5,392 bases of DNA from an uncultured Thiotrichaceae bacterium. GTDB lineage: Bacteria > Pseudomonadota > Gammaproteobacteria > Thiotrichales > Thiotrichaceae. The stretch spans positions 1 to 5,392 of the forward strand of contig CALHTA010000233.1 in the NCBI GenBank assembly GCA_938038645.1, written 5' to 3'. A program made the position numbers and the translations under genes. Numbering within the stretch: the stretch's first letter is position 1; the number at the start of each line of letters is the position of its first letter. Positions 5,178-5,392 of this stretch are shown one piece after another. The notes beneath the pieces are model-generated. The model was not told the DNA's origin. It did no database searches and was given only the letters and a program-made list of their open reading frames with translations.

Positions 5178-5392
5178 CTAGCCCAACCAAGGGTTTAATA
5201 ATGAGCGATTCCACAGCCACATCACCGTTTTTTGACACATCCCTTCATACTTAATCAGTAGCGGGTGCATAGCTTTAGGCCAGCGCTCTTGGTGCTTAAC
5301 AAACTTGCCCGTTTTATTCGGCGGCTCAAAAGTTTCAAGCACTTCTGTCCTTTCTAAAGCTTCAACATAAGGCGTTGGAACACAATCCATTT
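5178..5392 (-). CDS. Second GGCT-like protein, C-terminal end only (partial, runs off the window)
   Basis: These 71 or so codons end in TAG (5180-5178), and the frame stays open to the window edge. The visible part, starting at MDCVP, aligns with residues 154-217 of the neighbouring protein, with 38 of 64 residues identical by hand count. Shared blocks are MDCVP, TEVL, FEP, TG.FVK, WPK, HPLL.KYE and LWNRSL. The visible methionine matches an internal methionine of the neighbour (REMDCVP), so it is not the start; the GGCT-like domain must lie beyond the edge. It encodes the tail beyond the usual GGCT fold, which shows that this tail is a conserved part of the subfamily. The two genes are a diverged tandem duplication, with an extreme C-terminus that differs (NPWLG against DWMIKT). 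Confidence 0.82.
   Translation of the reverse strand, partial: MDCVPTPYVEALERTEVLETFEPPNKTGKFVKHQERWPKAMHPLLIKYEGMCQKTVMWLWNRSLLNPWLG

Noticed and set aside
5178..5390. Reading the second GGCT-like frame as a complete 70-residue gene
   Set aside because: Its first methionine aligns to an internal methionine of the neighbouring copy, and the frame stays open to the window edge, so it is a truncated view of a longer gene.

Overview
The window looks like chromosome of a Gram-negative bacterium, most likely a marine-type gammaproteobacterium. This is inference, from moderate-to-low G+C by eye, Sec-type signal peptides, and a DUF2282/DUF692/DUF2063/DoxX operon of the kind found in proteobacteria. 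There is no RNA gene, insertion sequence or CRISPR array that I can see.

Layout on the + strand: the last 45 codons of a CurA/YncB-like NADP-dependent oxidoreductase (1-139) are followed by a 92-base gap. That gap holds a candidate sigma70 promoter and a perfect 13-base inverted repeat whose right arm covers the next start codon. The next gene (232-1260) encodes a complete prokaryotic pentameric ligand-gated ion channel of the GLIC/ELIC kind. It faces the rest of the window across a 60-base convergent gap with a long imperfect hairpin.

Layout on the - strand (read right to left): a four-gene operon runs from 3968 down to 1321. It encodes a secreted four-cysteine DUF2282 bufferin precursor (bufA), a DUF692 multinuclear non-heme iron oxidase (bufB), its DUF2063 partner (bufC) and a DoxX-family membrane protein (bufD). 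bufA/bufB overlap by 1 base (TAATG), bufB/bufC by 8 bases with the preferred start, and bufC/bufD are 17 bases apart. In the reported bufferin and gig systems (Caulobacter, Legionella), BufB with BufC modifies cysteines of BufA. The product is then exported to the periplasm, where it binds copper. A TGATCT-N16-CGTATAA element upstream of bufA looks like an ECF-sigma promoter, which suits a metal/oxidative stress response.

Upstream of the operon is a 425-base non-coding stretch with a good intrinsic terminator (4214 to 4181, - strand) and a possibly structured RNA just before it. Beyond that are two tandem, diverged copies of a gamma-glutamylcyclotransferase-like gene (4403-5077, and a partial one from 5178 to the window end).

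The main finding is the complete bufferin-type copper-chelating RiPP operon next to a bacterial ligand-gated channel. The family functions are known from elsewhere. The promoter, the inverted repeat at the channel start, the extended bufferin C-tail and the alternative-pairing RNA are the less described parts.
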